The notes beneath the pieces are model-generated. The model saw only the letters and a list, made by a program, of their open reading frames with translations, was not told where the DNA came from and did not search any database. A stretch of 64,000 bases of DNA. Source: DASPJQ01 sp035299065 (GTDB lineage: Bacteria; Bacteroidota; Bacteroidia; Flavobacteriales_D; UBA2798). The DNA is taken from assembly GCA_035299065.1 (NCBI GenBank), contig DATGXI010000120.1, positions 1 through 64,000 of the forward strand, given 5' to 3'. Numbering within the stretch: the stretch's first letter is position 1; each line of letters starts with the position of its first letter. This document shows positions 1-8,839 of the stretch, piece after piece. Position numbers and translations under genes: made by a program.

Positions 1-14
1 TATAAATGCATGCC

Positions 15-266
15 TTAATCTTTAATCTCTTCAAAGGGCACGTATTCGTCTGAATCACCCTTATTTGGAGGTCGTGACACCTTAACGTTTTCCGAAATTT
101 TCGTTTCTTTAACATCCTCTTTTTTCTCTTCTTCCCTAACAATTACGGGCACATAAATTACGTTTCTAAGTACGCCTGCCAACCATAAAACGCCTATAAG
201 AATTAGAATCCATTCAACCAAACCTACCTGGCCGGCATATTGAATTGTAGTGTATGGTAACTTCAT
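15..266 (-). CDS. small membrane protein, DUF4834-like
   Basis: An 83-residue protein with one hydrophobic segment at about residues 15-40, followed by a charged Lys/Glu-rich tail ending in DEYVPFEEIKD. A single transmembrane segment plus an acidic tail ending in a YVxFEEI-type motif resembles the small Bacteroidota family DUF4834, whose function is unknown. It lies just upstream of the YihY-like gene on the same strand (65-nt gap), so the two could be cotranscribed. The family assignment is from memory of the tail motif and is moderate only. The existence of the gene is supported by its composition and by the absence of a competing frame. Confidence 0.6.
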   Translation of the reverse strand: MKLPYTTIQYAGQVGLVEWILILIGVLWLAGVLRNVIYVPVIVREEEKKEDVKETKISENVKVSRPPNKGDSDEYVPFEEIKD

Positions 267-331
267 AAAAACTGTTTTTTACGTTAACGGTTATTTGCCC
301 TGCCACATGACTTCAAAGACGTTAACTATAT

Positions 332-1273
332 TTATTTCGTCTTTTTTGGTTTAACAAATTCAGCCGCATTTTTGTATCGGTATGCCTGTTGCAGGCTTAC
401 ATTTAATTCAAATCCTATAATAAGTATAATGAACATGTAAAAAACAAACAAAAGGAAAGCAAGGCCTGTTCCTATGGGGCCATAAACCTGATCAAATTTT
501 CCAAAATACATGATGTAGAGGCCAAAGGTTTCTTTCAGCACGATAATTAACAAGGTGCTGGTTATTGCACCGGCATTGAAAAATTTCCACTTTATTTTAT
601 CGGTATTTGCTACGTTATACAACAGTGAGATTGAAAACATAAATGTAAACAATGAGAGTGCCGACTTCAATATCACAAATGTCCAATAACCGGCTTTGCT
701 TTCAAGGTAGCGATTGTTGAAGGCATAATCAATTAACCATTGACCGGTTGACGTAATCAAAAAAGCCAGTATAAAAAGAAATAAGAAGGCAAATAACAAT
801 CCCAACGACCATAAGCGTTGGCGCCAGAATTTGCGTTTTCGATTAATGTGATGCGAGGCGGTAAGCCCTGTTATTAATGCATTTACAGCATTGGATGCAA
901 AATATATGGATAAAAGAAAACCCACTGAAAGCAATACGGCTTTTTTCTTGTGTGTGAGATCAACCAGTATTTCATGGAAAAAACCGAAAATTTGCTTGGG
1001 AAAAAAATTTTCCAATCCAATCATTAAATTGTCCTGTAGGTTGCTTATTGGAATAAAGGGTATGATAGAAAAAAGAAAAATACATAATGGAAAAAGCGCT
1101 GTGAGAAACCTGAATGAAATGCTTGCGCTTCGATGACCTATTTGGCCTTTTCGCAACGACTCGAGGTAAAAGTGCAATACATTGTAAAGCGAAACATTTT
1201 TATAGCGTGGAATAGGCACACGCGAGCTCCATTTTACAAAATTCCATTTTATTTTACGCAGGAATTTATTCAT
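332..1273 (-). CDS. YihY/virulence factor BrkB family membrane protein
   Basis: A 313-residue inner-membrane protein with about six transmembrane segments. The N-terminal part has the family hallmark around HRSASISFRFLTALFP (residues 47-62), matching the A-x-S-[ILF]-[ST]-[YF] region of YihY/BrkB proteins. The C-terminus is a basic soluble tail. The family was once mis-named ribonuclease BN; its transport or envelope role is not settled. Its start codon lies inside the 3' end of nadC (8-nt overlap), so it is translated from the same message as nadC. Length is normal for the family. Confidence 0.88.
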   Translation of the reverse strand: MNKFLRKIKWNFVKWSSRVPIPRYKNVSLYNVLHFYLESLRKGQIGHRSASISFRFLTALFPLCIFLFSIIPFIPISNLQDNLMIGLENFFPKQIFGFFHEILVDLTHKKKAVLLSVGFLLSIYFASNAVNALITGLTASHHINRKRKFWRQRLWSLGLLFAFLFLFILAFLITSTGQWLIDYAFNNRYLESKAGYWTFVILKSALSLFTFMFSISLLYNVANTDKIKWKFFNAGAITSTLLIIVLKETFGLYIMYFGKFDQVYGPIGTGLAFLLFVFYMFIILIIGFELNVSLQQAYRYKNAAEFVKPKKTK

Positions 1274-2102
1274 AGGCCTTAAGACTCAGGTCAAGACTTT
1301 TATATGAATGCGTTAAGGCTCCACATGAAATGTAATCAACCCCGGTTAGGGCATACGATCGAATGGTTTCTATTGTTATTCCACCCGATGCTTCAGTTTC
1401 AATTTGCCCGTTTACAAGTTTAACTGCTTCGGCCAGTTTTTCAGGACTAAAATTGTCAATCAAAACCCTGAATACACCTTCGTGCTTTAAAATTTCCTTA
1501 ATATCATCAAGGGTACGCGCTTCAACTTCTATTTTCAGGTCTTTACCGGTATCCTGTAAATATTTTTTTGTGTTGTTTATGGCATTTGCAATTCCGCCTG
1601 CGTAATCAACATGATTGTCTTTTATCATGATCATATCATACAGGGCAAAACGGTGATTGACCCCGCCACCAATTTTCACTGCCCATTTTTCCATGTACCT
1701 GAAAAGCGGAGTAGTTTTGCGTGTGTCGAGTAGTTTTGTATTTAAACCATGCAATTCCTGGTTTATTTGATGTGTTAGAGTGGCTATACCACTCATGCGT
1801 TGCATGCAGTTAAGTACAAGTCTTTCGCAGCTTAAAATGTCGCGTGCAGGTCCTTCAACTAAAAACGCAACATCACCTTTTTTTACCGGGTCACCATCCT
1901 TTTTCAAAAACTCAATTTTAAATGAGGGGTTGTATTGATGAAAAATGCGTTGAGCCAATTCTACGCCTGCCAGTATACCATCATCTTTTACAAGTAGGCG
2001 CGCTTTTTTTTGTGCATTAGCCGGAATGGTCGCTAACGAGGTGTGATCCCCATCGCCAATGTCTTCGGCAAGGGCAAGTTCAATAAATTTGTTGAGTTGC
2101 AT
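1266..2102 (-). CDS. nadC: nicotinate-nucleotide diphosphorylase (carboxylating), quinolinate phosphoribosyltransferase
   Basis: A 278-residue cytosolic enzyme that converts quinolinate and PRPP to nicotinate mononucleotide, CO2 and pyrophosphate in de novo NAD synthesis. The diagnostic block is visible: LDTRKTTP (about 125-132), then KIGGGVNHRFALYDMIMIKDNH, which binds substrate and PRPP. The C-terminal TIM-barrel signature EASGGI is present. Length matches the family. The gene overlaps the YihY-like gene downstream. A bidirectional hairpin separates it from the DUF4783-like gene upstream. DUF4783, nadC and rlmH are commonly close together in Bacteroidota, which supports the assignment. Confidence 0.97.
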   Translation of the reverse strand: MQLNKFIELALAEDIGDGDHTSLATIPANAQKKARLLVKDDGILAGVELAQRIFHQYNPSFKIEFLKKDGDPVKKGDVAFLVEGPARDILSCERLVLNCMQRMSGIATLTHQINQELHGLNTKLLDTRKTTPLFRYMEKWAVKIGGGVNHRFALYDMIMIKDNHVDYAGGIANAINNTKKYLQDTGKDLKIEVEARTLDDIKEILKHEGVFRVLIDNFSPEKLAEAVKLVNGQIETEASGGITIETIRSYALTGVDYISCGALTHSYKSLDLSLKAYE

Positions 2103-2163
2103 TGGGCAAAGCTATGTAAAATACAGCTTGAAACAGCTTTGTTGCCAATGGCAGGAAATAAAA

Positions 2164-2187
2164 AAAGCCACCGATAAGGGTGGCTTT
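2164..2187 (-). terminator. rho-independent terminator (likely bidirectional)
   Basis: GCCACC (2167-2172) pairs with GGTGGC (2179-2184) around a 6-nt loop. The stem is flanked by A-runs on the left and TTT on the right, so the minus-strand transcript ends in a long U-run. It lies 21 nt after the stop of the DUF4783-like gene and would end that transcript. Confidence 0.8.
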
Positions 2188-2207
2188 CTGTATATTTTAA
2201 CGGTAAA

Positions 2208-2591
2208 TTACATTTTTTCAATCTCAAGCTGAGATATCACCAGGTTTTCACCAACTTTTTTGAGTTTAAAATCAACCTTAAATTTACCGTTTGCGGTATC
2301 AAGTTCGCCAATGCGGTACAATAAGCCAAGGGGTGAAGTGCCTGAATTGCTAATCTTAAATGATTTTGCCGGATTCTTTTCAAAGAATTTTTTTACGATT
2401 TGCTCAGCCTGGTCTTTTGAACGAATGTCATTATCATCCTCAATAACAAGGTCAAGGTTATCGGCAAAAAGTGATGCCAACTCACGTGAGTTGCCCGCGG
2501 TCAAAGCCTTGGTGGCTTTATCGGTTGTAGCATCCTGGCTAAAAGCCACGCCTGCCCAAAGGATCATCACTAATGTTATAAGCTTCTTCAT
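2208..2591 (-). CDS. DUF4783-like secreted protein
   Basis: A 127-residue protein with a clear signal peptide (MKKLITLVMILWAGVAFSQ). The mature part looks like a small NTF2-like alpha/beta fold: a helix with GNSRELASLFADNLDLVI, then KNPAKSFKISNSG, then strands ending KVDFKLKKVGENLVISQLEIEKM. Position beside nadC and rlmH, size and motifs match the Bacteroidota family DUF4783, which has no established function. It probably sits in the periplasm. It is transcribed divergently from rlmH with a 157-nt gap and is followed by its own terminator. Confidence 0.8.
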   Translation of the reverse strand: MKKLITLVMILWAGVAFSQDATTDKATKALTAGNSRELASLFADNLDLVIEDDNDIRSKDQAEQIVKKFFEKNPAKSFKISNSGTSPLGLLYRIGELDTANGKFKVDFKLKKVGENLVISQLEIEKM

Positions 2592-2748
2592 TTTCTTCTG
2601 TTTTAACTTTTTTTTACAAGTTGCAAATTCCGTTCCAAAAATTTAAGTGGGTTTGCAATATTTTCTCAACAAAGCCCAGTATTGCAATAGTTATGCCATA
2701 AAAAGTGCAAATTTGGAAAAATATAAACCCATAAATAAGATATAAATA

Positions 2749-3222
2749 ATGAAAATCAGCGTTTTGCAAATTGGTTCAGTTCCTTCAAAAGAACTAAAAG
2801 CATTATGCCAGGACTATGAAGACCGGTTAAAAAGATATACAAAGCTGGAAGTCATAACCCTACCAGACATTAAAAATGCTTCAAGCCTTTCGCAGGCTGA
2901 ATTGAAAAAAAAGGAATGGGAGGTTTTTTCAGCAAAATTACCCAAATCAGCCATACTGGTATTACTTGACGAAAAAGGCAAGCAACATTCATCAACACAA
3001 TTTGCATCTTTTATAAATGCGCAACAAACAGCTTCGGTCAGGGAGCTTGTATTTATTATAGGGGGTGCTTTCGGTTTTGATGAAAAAGCGTATGACCTGG
3101 CTCAACATAAACTGTCGCTTTCGGCAATGACGTTTTCACACCAAATGATACGTTTAATTTTTTTAGAACAACTGTACCGGGCGTTTACCATCATAAAAGG
3201 TGAAAAATACCATCATGAGTAA
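2749..3222 (+). CDS. rlmH: 23S rRNA (pseudouridine-1915-N3)-methyltransferase RlmH
   Basis: A 157-residue SPOUT-class methyltransferase that methylates pseudouridine 1915 in helix 69 of 23S rRNA using SAM. The C-terminal knot is textbook: FIIGGAFGFDE (about 100-110), LSLSAMTFSHQMIRLIFLEQ, and the terminal GEKYHHE carrying the conserved YHxE ending. Length matches E. coli RlmH (155). It stands alone on the plus strand and is convergent with the LpxD-like gene (30-nt gap). Confidence 0.97.
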   Translation: MKISVLQIGSVPSKELKALCQDYEDRLKRYTKLEVITLPDIKNASSLSQAELKKKEWEVFSAKLPKSAILVLLDEKGKQHSSTQFASFINAQQTASVRELVFIIGGAFGFDEKAYDLAQHKLSLSAMTFSHQMIRLIFLEQLYRAFTIIKGEKYHHE

Positions 3223-3252
3223 TAAATGCGGTTAACGAAGTAAGAAGGTTAA

Positions 3253-4161
3253 TTATAAGCCGTCTTTTTTCTTGAGTAATAATTGTGCGGGATTTCCTGC
3301 AACTACGGTATTTTCGGCAACAGGTTTAATGACCACGGCTCCCATTCCAACCACAACATTGTTGGCAATGTTTATTTTGTTCATAATGCTGGCCGAAGGT
3401 GCTACCCAAACATTTTCTCCTATAACGGTACTGCCACCAATCATTGAATTGGCAATAAGCAATGAATTTTTACCTACAATTACATTGTGTGCAACGTGAA
3501 CCAGGTTGTCAATTTTAACATTTTCACCAATAATGGTGCTGCTTAACACAGCACGGTCAATACAAACATTGTTGGCAATTTCCACATTCGGTTCAATTAC
3601 AACGTTTCCAATATGTGGTAGCATTTCGTATTCGCCCGACTCGTTTTTTTCATAACCAAAACCCGGGCCGCCAATGGTGCAATTGGCACCAATAGTTACG
3701 TTATTACCTATAACGGTATTGCGGTAAATTACGGTATTGTGGCCAATGGAACAATCATCGCCAATTAAAGTTCCCTCTTCAATAACCACGTTTTGGCCAA
3801 CTGAAATATTATGGCCAATTTTTACGTTGGCCGATATTTTTGCACTTGAAGCAATGCCGCGATCATCATCAGCAGGAGCAAAAAAGTTTTTTAGAACCTG
3901 TAAAAAATAATGACGGGGTTTATCAGTTTCAATATAATCTACCTGTGCACATTTTACAAATGAATCATCAAGTACAGGGCAAATAACTACACCTGATTTG
4001 ATGGTTGTAAGCAGTGTAATGTTTTTTTGGTTGCACCAGCTGAGTGCCCGCTCATAATTATTGAGTATTCCCAATTCAACCACTGTAGAAACAGTGTTAG
4101 AGGCAACTCCTGTAAACTTTACCGGAGGAAATTTTGAAATAATATCGTTTACAGTAATCAT
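3253..4161 (-). CDS. LpxD-like UDP-sugar N-acyltransferase, left-handed beta-helix
   Basis: 302 residues from the ATG at 4161 (MITVNDIISKFPPVK). An upstream in-frame ATG at 4206 would reach into the preceding PIG-L gene and adds a poor N-terminus, so it was not used. An N-terminal alpha/beta domain of about 90 residues is followed by roughly ten hexapeptide turns (GHNISVGQNVVIEEGTLIG and onward), then HVAHNVIVGKN with the candidate catalytic His, and a C-terminal AGNPAQLL cap. LpxD adds a hydroxyacyl chain to UDP-3-O-acylglucosamine in lipid A synthesis. The N-terminal domain is divergent and the gene sits beside PIG-L and the pse cluster, so it may acylate another UDP-amino sugar. The beta-helix fold is sure; the substrate is not. 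Confidence 0.75.
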   Translation of the reverse strand: MITVNDIISKFPPVKFTGVASNTVSTVVELGILNNYERALSWCNQKNITLLTTIKSGVVICPVLDDSFVKCAQVDYIETDKPRHYFLQVLKNFFAPADDDRGIASSAKISANVKIGHNISVGQNVVIEEGTLIGDDCSIGHNTVIYRNTVIGNNVTIGANCTIGGPGFGYEKNESGEYEMLPHIGNVVIEPNVEIANNVCIDRAVLSSTIIGENVKIDNLVHVAHNVIVGKNSLLIANSMIGGSTVIGENVWVAPSASIMNKINIANNVVVGMGAVVIKPVAENTVVAGNPAQLLLKKKDGL

Positions 4162-4168
4162 AATTAAA

Positions 4169-4798
4169 TTAAATAATCCAACGAATAACTTCAAAGGCTT
4201 CTGCATAAGGGGCTCCTATTTGAACTCCGCGTGTAGTGGCTAGTGAGCGAATGAAATTGTCGTTAAGGTATGTGCGGTGTTTTTGAGTTTTATACATCTG
4301 CAGGCAATCAATTTTTTTCTGTATGTATTTTTCTTCAAGAATATTAAAAGCCCTTGTATTAAAACTGATATTATTCCATGGCATTTCATAACCAAGAATA
4401 GACACATTTTTAAACGCACGTAAACCTTCCTGTGAAATTACCTGGTGGTCCTGGTGAATATCGGTAGGACTTGGAACATAAACCAGATCAGGGTTTATAT
4501 TCCTTTTAAGCTTTACCATTTCTTCAAGAATTTCCTGACGAAATTCAGGGAATTTGCGAACATCAAAATCAAAAAGAATTAAATTTTCGGGTTTAACGCC
4601 TAGTACTTTTGTTGCTTTAGCTACCTCTTTGGCAAGGGTATCAGGCGCCCATCCTTCGGGTAACGACCTGCTGCAAATGGAAAAAGCCACGTAAAAAACT
4701 TCTTTTCCTTTATCAATGTATTCTGCAATGGTAGCCCCACAGCCCAATTCTCCGTCATCGGTGTGTGGTGCCAATACTAAAATCCTGTTTTTTGACAT
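4169..4798 (-). CDS. PIG-L family N-deacetylase
   Basis: 209 residues from the ATG at 4798 (MSKNRILVLAPHTDDGELG). The longer frame to 4945 adds about 49 residues with no family resemblance. The motif APHTDDGELGCGA (zinc ligands His and Asp plus the general-base Asp) and the downstream third-ligand motif DIHQDH are intact. The family removes acetyl groups from N-acetylglucosamine-type sugars (PIG-L, MshB, BshB). It precedes the LpxD-like gene by only 7 nt, so the pair could deacetylate and re-acylate the same sugar. It is divergent from pseB. The link to pseudaminic acid chemistry is inferred from position only. Confidence 0.85.
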   Translation of the reverse strand: MSKNRILVLAPHTDDGELGCGATIAEYIDKGKEVFYVAFSICSRSLPEGWAPDTLAKEVAKATKVLGVKPENLILFDFDVRKFPEFRQEILEEMVKLKRNINPDLVYVPSPTDIHQDHQVISQEGLRAFKNVSILGYEMPWNNISFNTRAFNILEEKYIQKKIDCLQMYKTQKHRTYLNDNFIRSLATTRGVQIGAPYAEAFEVIRWII

Positions 4799-5059
4799 AG
4801 TATAAAAGTAGTCATTCTGTTGGTATGATTGGGTTATGAGCGGCCTCAATTCGTAAATAAAAGAAAAACAAGCAGTTATGTTGGGCGGATAGCCTTTGTG
4901 GTTTTTTAAAAAGTATCTTATACACGGCTTGTACGAAGTTCCCAAAACTACTTAAATAACCTGTGTGGATGCCTGAAATATTCTTATTTTGCGCCTGTAA
5001 ATGAATAGCATGTAACACACACGCAAGGCTCGATCATTACAATTTATTGCACACAAAAC

Positions 5060-6085
5060 ATGAAAGAAAAAAAGTTTGAAGATTTTAAGTCGGTTTTGAT
5101 TACCGGTGGCACAGGTTCATTTGGTAAACAATTTGTAAAAACAATTCTTACCCGTTATCCCAATATTACCCGCCTGGTAATTTACTCGCGCGATGAGTTA
5201 AAACAATTTGAAATGAGCCAGGAATTCTCACAGTCCAGGTACAAAGGCATAAGGTATTTTATTGGTGACATACGCGATGGTGAACGCTTTAAGCGCGCCT
5301 GCGAAAATATTGATGTAATAATTCATGCTGCTGCGCTTAAGCAGGTGCCCACAGCCGAATACAATCCCATGGAATGTATTAAAACAAATGTGATGGGCGC
5401 TGAAAACGTTATAAACGCTGCAATTGATTGTGGTGTAAAACGCGTAGTGGCGCTTTCTACCGATAAAGCTGCCGCCCCTATTAATTTGTATGGAGCAACA
5501 AAACTATGTTCTGATAAACTTTTTGTTGCTGCTAACAATGTGTCAGGCGACAGGGATCTCCGTTTTTCAGTTGTGCGTTATGGGAATGTAATTGGTTCAC
5601 GCGGATCGGTTGTGCCGTTTTTTCTTGAAAAACGAAAGTCGGGAGTTTTACCAATCACGCATCCTGAGATGACCCGTTTCAATATTTCACTGGAAGAAGG
5701 AGTTGATCTTGTATTATATGCAATAGATAATGCATGGGGAGGCGAAATATTTGTTCCGAAAATACCATCGTTTAAAGTAACTGACCTTACCGAAGCAATT
5801 GGTCCTGATTGCCGTACTGAAATTATTGGCATTCGATCGGGTGAAAAAATTCACGAGGAAATGATTACATCTTCCGATTCGTTCACTACATATGATATAG
5901 GGAAATATTACTCAATTCTTCCTCAAACCCATAAATGGATTCTTGAAGAATATGTTAAACATTTTAAGGCAACAGCGGTAGAAAAAGGATTTAATTACAA
6001 CTCGGGGAATAACAGTGAGTGGTTAAATGTGGAGGCTCTTCGGGCCCTTATTAAAAAACACGTTGACCCAACTTTTTCTGTTTAG
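5060..6085 (+). CDS. pseB: UDP-N-acetylglucosamine 4,6-dehydratase (inverting), PseB
   Basis: A 341-residue extended short-chain dehydrogenase that performs the first step of pseudaminic acid synthesis: 4,6-dehydration and C5 epimerisation of UDP-GlcNAc. The NAD(P)-binding motif TGGTGSFG is at residues 15-22. The segment ALSTDKAAAPINLYGATKL has the Asp-Lys plus Tyr-x-x-x-Lys arrangement typical of PseB/FlaA1 rather than of retaining dehydratases. GNVIGSRGSVVPFF and the C-terminal GEKIHEEMI are also characteristic. First gene of the plus-strand pse run; pseC begins 2 nt after its stop. Confidence 0.96.
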   Translation: MKEKKFEDFKSVLITGGTGSFGKQFVKTILTRYPNITRLVIYSRDELKQFEMSQEFSQSRYKGIRYFIGDIRDGERFKRACENIDVIIHAAALKQVPTAEYNPMECIKTNVMGAENVINAAIDCGVKRVVALSTDKAAAPINLYGATKLCSDKLFVAANNVSGDRDLRFSVVRYGNVIGSRGSVVPFFLEKRKSGVLPITHPEMTRFNISLEEGVDLVLYAIDNAWGGEIFVPKIPSFKVTDLTEAIGPDCRTEIIGIRSGEKIHEEMITSSDSFTTYDIGKYYSILPQTHKWILEEYVKHFKATAVEKGFNYNSGNNSEWLNVEALRALIKKHVDPTFSV

Positions 6086-6087
6086 TC

Positions 6088-7248
6088 ATGAAACCAATTC
6101 CCTACGGCAGGCAATCAATTACCGAGGCAGACATTGAAGCTGTGGTTGACGTTTTGAAATCTGATTTTATGACCCAGGGTCCTAAAATTGCAGAGTTTGA
6201 GCGTGCCTTTGCTCATTACGTGGGAAGCACTTACGCAGTTGCGGTTTCAAATGGAACAGCAGCGTTGCACCTCGCAGCCCTGGCGCTTGACGTTGACGCA
6301 AGCACAAACGTAATAACAACGCCTATAACATTTGCCGCATCGGCCAACGCTATCAGGTATTGTGGTGGTGAAATTTTTTTCGCTGATATTGATCCCGAAA
6401 CATATCTCTTAAGTCTTAATTCAGTAAAACAATTATTGGAAAGGCATCCAAAAGGGTTTTTTAAGGGAATTATACCGGTTGATTTCACAGGAGCTCCGGT
6501 AAACACACAGGAATTTAAAGCGCTTGCACAGGAATACAATTTGTGGATCATTGAAGATGGCTGTCATGCTCCGGGAGCTTATTTTCACGATATAAACGGA
6601 AATAAACAAATGGTGGGCAACGGTAACTTTGCTGACTTAACCATATTTTCATTTCACCCTGTTAAACACATAGCCACAGGTGAGGGAGGTATGATCACTA
6701 CCAACAATAAGGCGTTATATGATAAGTTGATGGTTCTACGAACCCACGGCATTACAAAAAATGTTCAGGCATATAAAAATTCGCCAGAGGAAATAGCCCA
6801 GGGCGGATGGTATTACGAAATGCAGGAGCTTGGTTTCAATTACAGGTTAACCGATTTGCAGGCAGCTCTTGGAATTTCACAACTCAAACGTGCTAACGAG
6901 GGCCTAAAGCGAAGAAAAGAAATTGCCGAAAATTATACTAAAGCATTTGCCGGTTCAAGAATAGTTTGTCCGCGTCAGGTTGAGGGAAACGCATGGCATT
7001 TGTATGTTATACAGGTTGATGACAGGGAAGGCTTATATGAACATTTAAAAACAAATAACATATTTGCGCAGGTGCATTATGTTCCTGTTCACCTCATGCC
7101 GTATTATAAAAAACGTGGAAGCAAAAAGGGCGATTGTCCTCATGCCGAAGCTTATTATGAAAAATGCCTTAGTCTTCCCATGTATCCCGGACTAACCGAG
7201 ACACAACAGGCGTATGTTATTGATAAAATTAAAACATTCTTTGCTTAA
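6088..7248 (+). CDS. pseC: UDP-4-amino-4,6-dideoxy-N-acetyl-beta-L-altrosamine transaminase, PseC
   Basis: A 386-residue PLP-dependent aminotransferase of the DegT/DnrJ/EryC1 class, second step of the pathway: transfer of an amino group to the 4-keto sugar made by PseB. Visible: PYGRQSITEADI at the N-terminus, VSNGTAALHLAA (PLP phosphate binding), EDGCHAPGA (pyridine-N Asp), and SFHPVKHIATGEGG with the Schiff-base Lys. FNYRLTDLQAALGISQLKR is a family hallmark. Start follows the pseB stop by 2 nt, indicating translational coupling. Confidence 0.96.
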   Translation: MKPIPYGRQSITEADIEAVVDVLKSDFMTQGPKIAEFERAFAHYVGSTYAVAVSNGTAALHLAALALDVDASTNVITTPITFAASANAIRYCGGEIFFADIDPETYLLSLNSVKQLLERHPKGFFKGIIPVDFTGAPVNTQEFKALAQEYNLWIIEDGCHAPGAYFHDINGNKQMVGNGNFADLTIFSFHPVKHIATGEGGMITTNNKALYDKLMVLRTHGITKNVQAYKNSPEEIAQGGWYYEMQELGFNYRLTDLQAALGISQLKRANEGLKRRKEIAENYTKAFAGSRIVCPRQVEGNAWHLYVIQVDDREGLYEHLKTNNIFAQVHYVPVHLMPYYKKRGSKKGDCPHAEAYYEKCLSLPMYPGLTETQQAYVIDKIKTFFA

Positions 7249-7253
7249 TCAAT

Positions 7254-8828
7254 ATGCGATCATATTATAGTCATTTACAGGCGGTGCAAAGTATTGGAGA
7301 GGAAGTTTCCAAAACACAAAAACCAATTTTTCGGTCTTCAGCTATATTTCCTGTTTTGCATAACCAAAACTATTCAAGCAAGGTTATTTTTATGGGGTAT
7401 TGGCTCTTGAAACGCCACATTAAAGAAATTGGGTTGCTTTATACGTTACGTAATGCCGGTGGTGAAATACTTGCCCGTAAATATATTTTGATTGATTCTG
7501 CTAAAGCATTTTCCATTCAATTAAGCGAGTTTTCAGAATTGGATTCAGTAGATTTTACGGGTTCACTGGAACTGGAAATATTTTCAACCCGTGATTTGGT
7601 TTACCCTTATCCTGCGTTTGTGTTGATATACTTTGGTGATCATTTTAGCACAGCTGTTCATTCAGTAGGTCGAATTTACAATGACATTGAAGACCTGAGC
7701 AAAAATGATGAATACAAAGTAAGCGAATCGGGTTTTGATATTTATGGTTCCAAAAACCTTTCACCGTTTGTGGCAATTACCAATGGAGCTGTGCAAAACA
7801 AGAACCCCGAAATTACCTATGAAATCAATAACGCGGCCAATCAAATAACCAAAGGTGTATTTCGCATGAAACCGCTTGGTGCTTTTGAAACAGTTTTTTT
7901 GCATCTTAAAGATTACGTTGACCTGGAAAGTATTTTGGGTAATCAGCCCGGTTCTATTAAACTTGGTCATAATTTTGAAGGTTTTTTTCCCAGGTTTGCA
8001 GTTGGCAATTTTGAAAAAACAGAAAAAACCATCAGTATTACGCATTCCTATTATGATTGTTCGCTACTGGATGACAGCAAATCATTCTGGAACCGTAAAG
8101 ACGATTTACTCAATGATAGTTCAGTTTCCATACCCTTGTATATTACCAATGGTTATTATACACGTGTAGCCGTTTACCCAATTTTTTCTCCGTCTGATTT
8201 TACGCTTTCATACGCTTTTTATACAGAAGGTGGAGAACTCCTTTCTTTTCTTGAAAATCATGATTCCATTCGCAGCAGTGATGGTCGCTATGCGCAAATT
8301 GACCTTGGCGAAATAGCCGTTAAGGAGGGCATTGATTTAGGCAAGGCAGCATCGGTAAATCTTATATGCAACTGGGAAAAAAAAGACAAAATACCAACCC
8401 GTGTTAAATTTGGATTGAATGTTGGAAAATCAGGATCACACGCATTGCCTTGCAACATTTGTTTTGCTCCTTTGTTGGGAAATCCGGCCATGTTGAAAAA
8501 GAAAGGAACATTTCGTTGGTCACCTTTTGTAAATATTGGCAATTCCCTAATAACCCTTACAAATTCGGGCTCACTTAAAAAGTACGAAATCCCTGCAAAT
8601 GTAACATTGACCTTTCACCGCGAAACCAATGACGAAGTTCTTACAAGAAACGTAGTTGTACCCGCCAATGGATTGCTTACCCTTGATCTGAAAAAAGATT
8701 CAGAGTTGTATAATTTTTTTGATGGTCAAAGCGGGTGGATGGCGGCCGTGTCTGACAACCCATTTTTAAATGGTTATTATTTTGATTTTTTTGAGAACGG
8801 TGCCGTTGGTGCCGACCACATATTTTAA
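7254..8828 (+). CDS. unrecognised 524-residue protein inside the pse operon
   Basis: No family recognised. No signal peptide and no convincing transmembrane segment are visible, so it is probably cytosolic. Composition is rich in aromatic residues and short beta-like strands. Two passages share an SPFV core (LSPFVAITNGAVQNKN near residues 165-180 and WSPFVNIGNSLITLTNSG near 422-440), hinting at two related beta-sandwich modules. It starts 5 nt after pseC and ends 11 nt before the TylF-like gene, so it is clearly part of the operon. A role in modifying, binding or transferring the nonulosonic acid is plausible by context alone. Confidence 0.85.
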   Translation: MRSYYSHLQAVQSIGEEVSKTQKPIFRSSAIFPVLHNQNYSSKVIFMGYWLLKRHIKEIGLLYTLRNAGGEILARKYILIDSAKAFSIQLSEFSELDSVDFTGSLELEIFSTRDLVYPYPAFVLIYFGDHFSTAVHSVGRIYNDIEDLSKNDEYKVSESGFDIYGSKNLSPFVAITNGAVQNKNPEITYEINNAANQITKGVFRMKPLGAFETVFLHLKDYVDLESILGNQPGSIKLGHNFEGFFPRFAVGNFEKTEKTISITHSYYDCSLLDDSKSFWNRKDDLLNDSSVSIPLYITNGYYTRVAVYPIFSPSDFTLSYAFYTEGGELLSFLENHDSIRSSDGRYAQIDLGEIAVKEGIDLGKAASVNLICNWEKKDKIPTRVKFGLNVGKSGSHALPCNICFAPLLGNPAMLKKKGTFRWSPFVNIGNSLITLTNSGSLKKYEIPANVTLTFHRETNDEVLTRNVVVPANGLLTLDLKKDSELYNFFDGQSGWMAAVSDNPFLNGYYFDFFENGAVGADHIF

Positions 8829-8839
8829 TAATTGAAACA

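Noticed and set aside
891..1136. 81-residue plus-strand frame
   Set aside because: Shadow of the YihY-like gene on the other strand.
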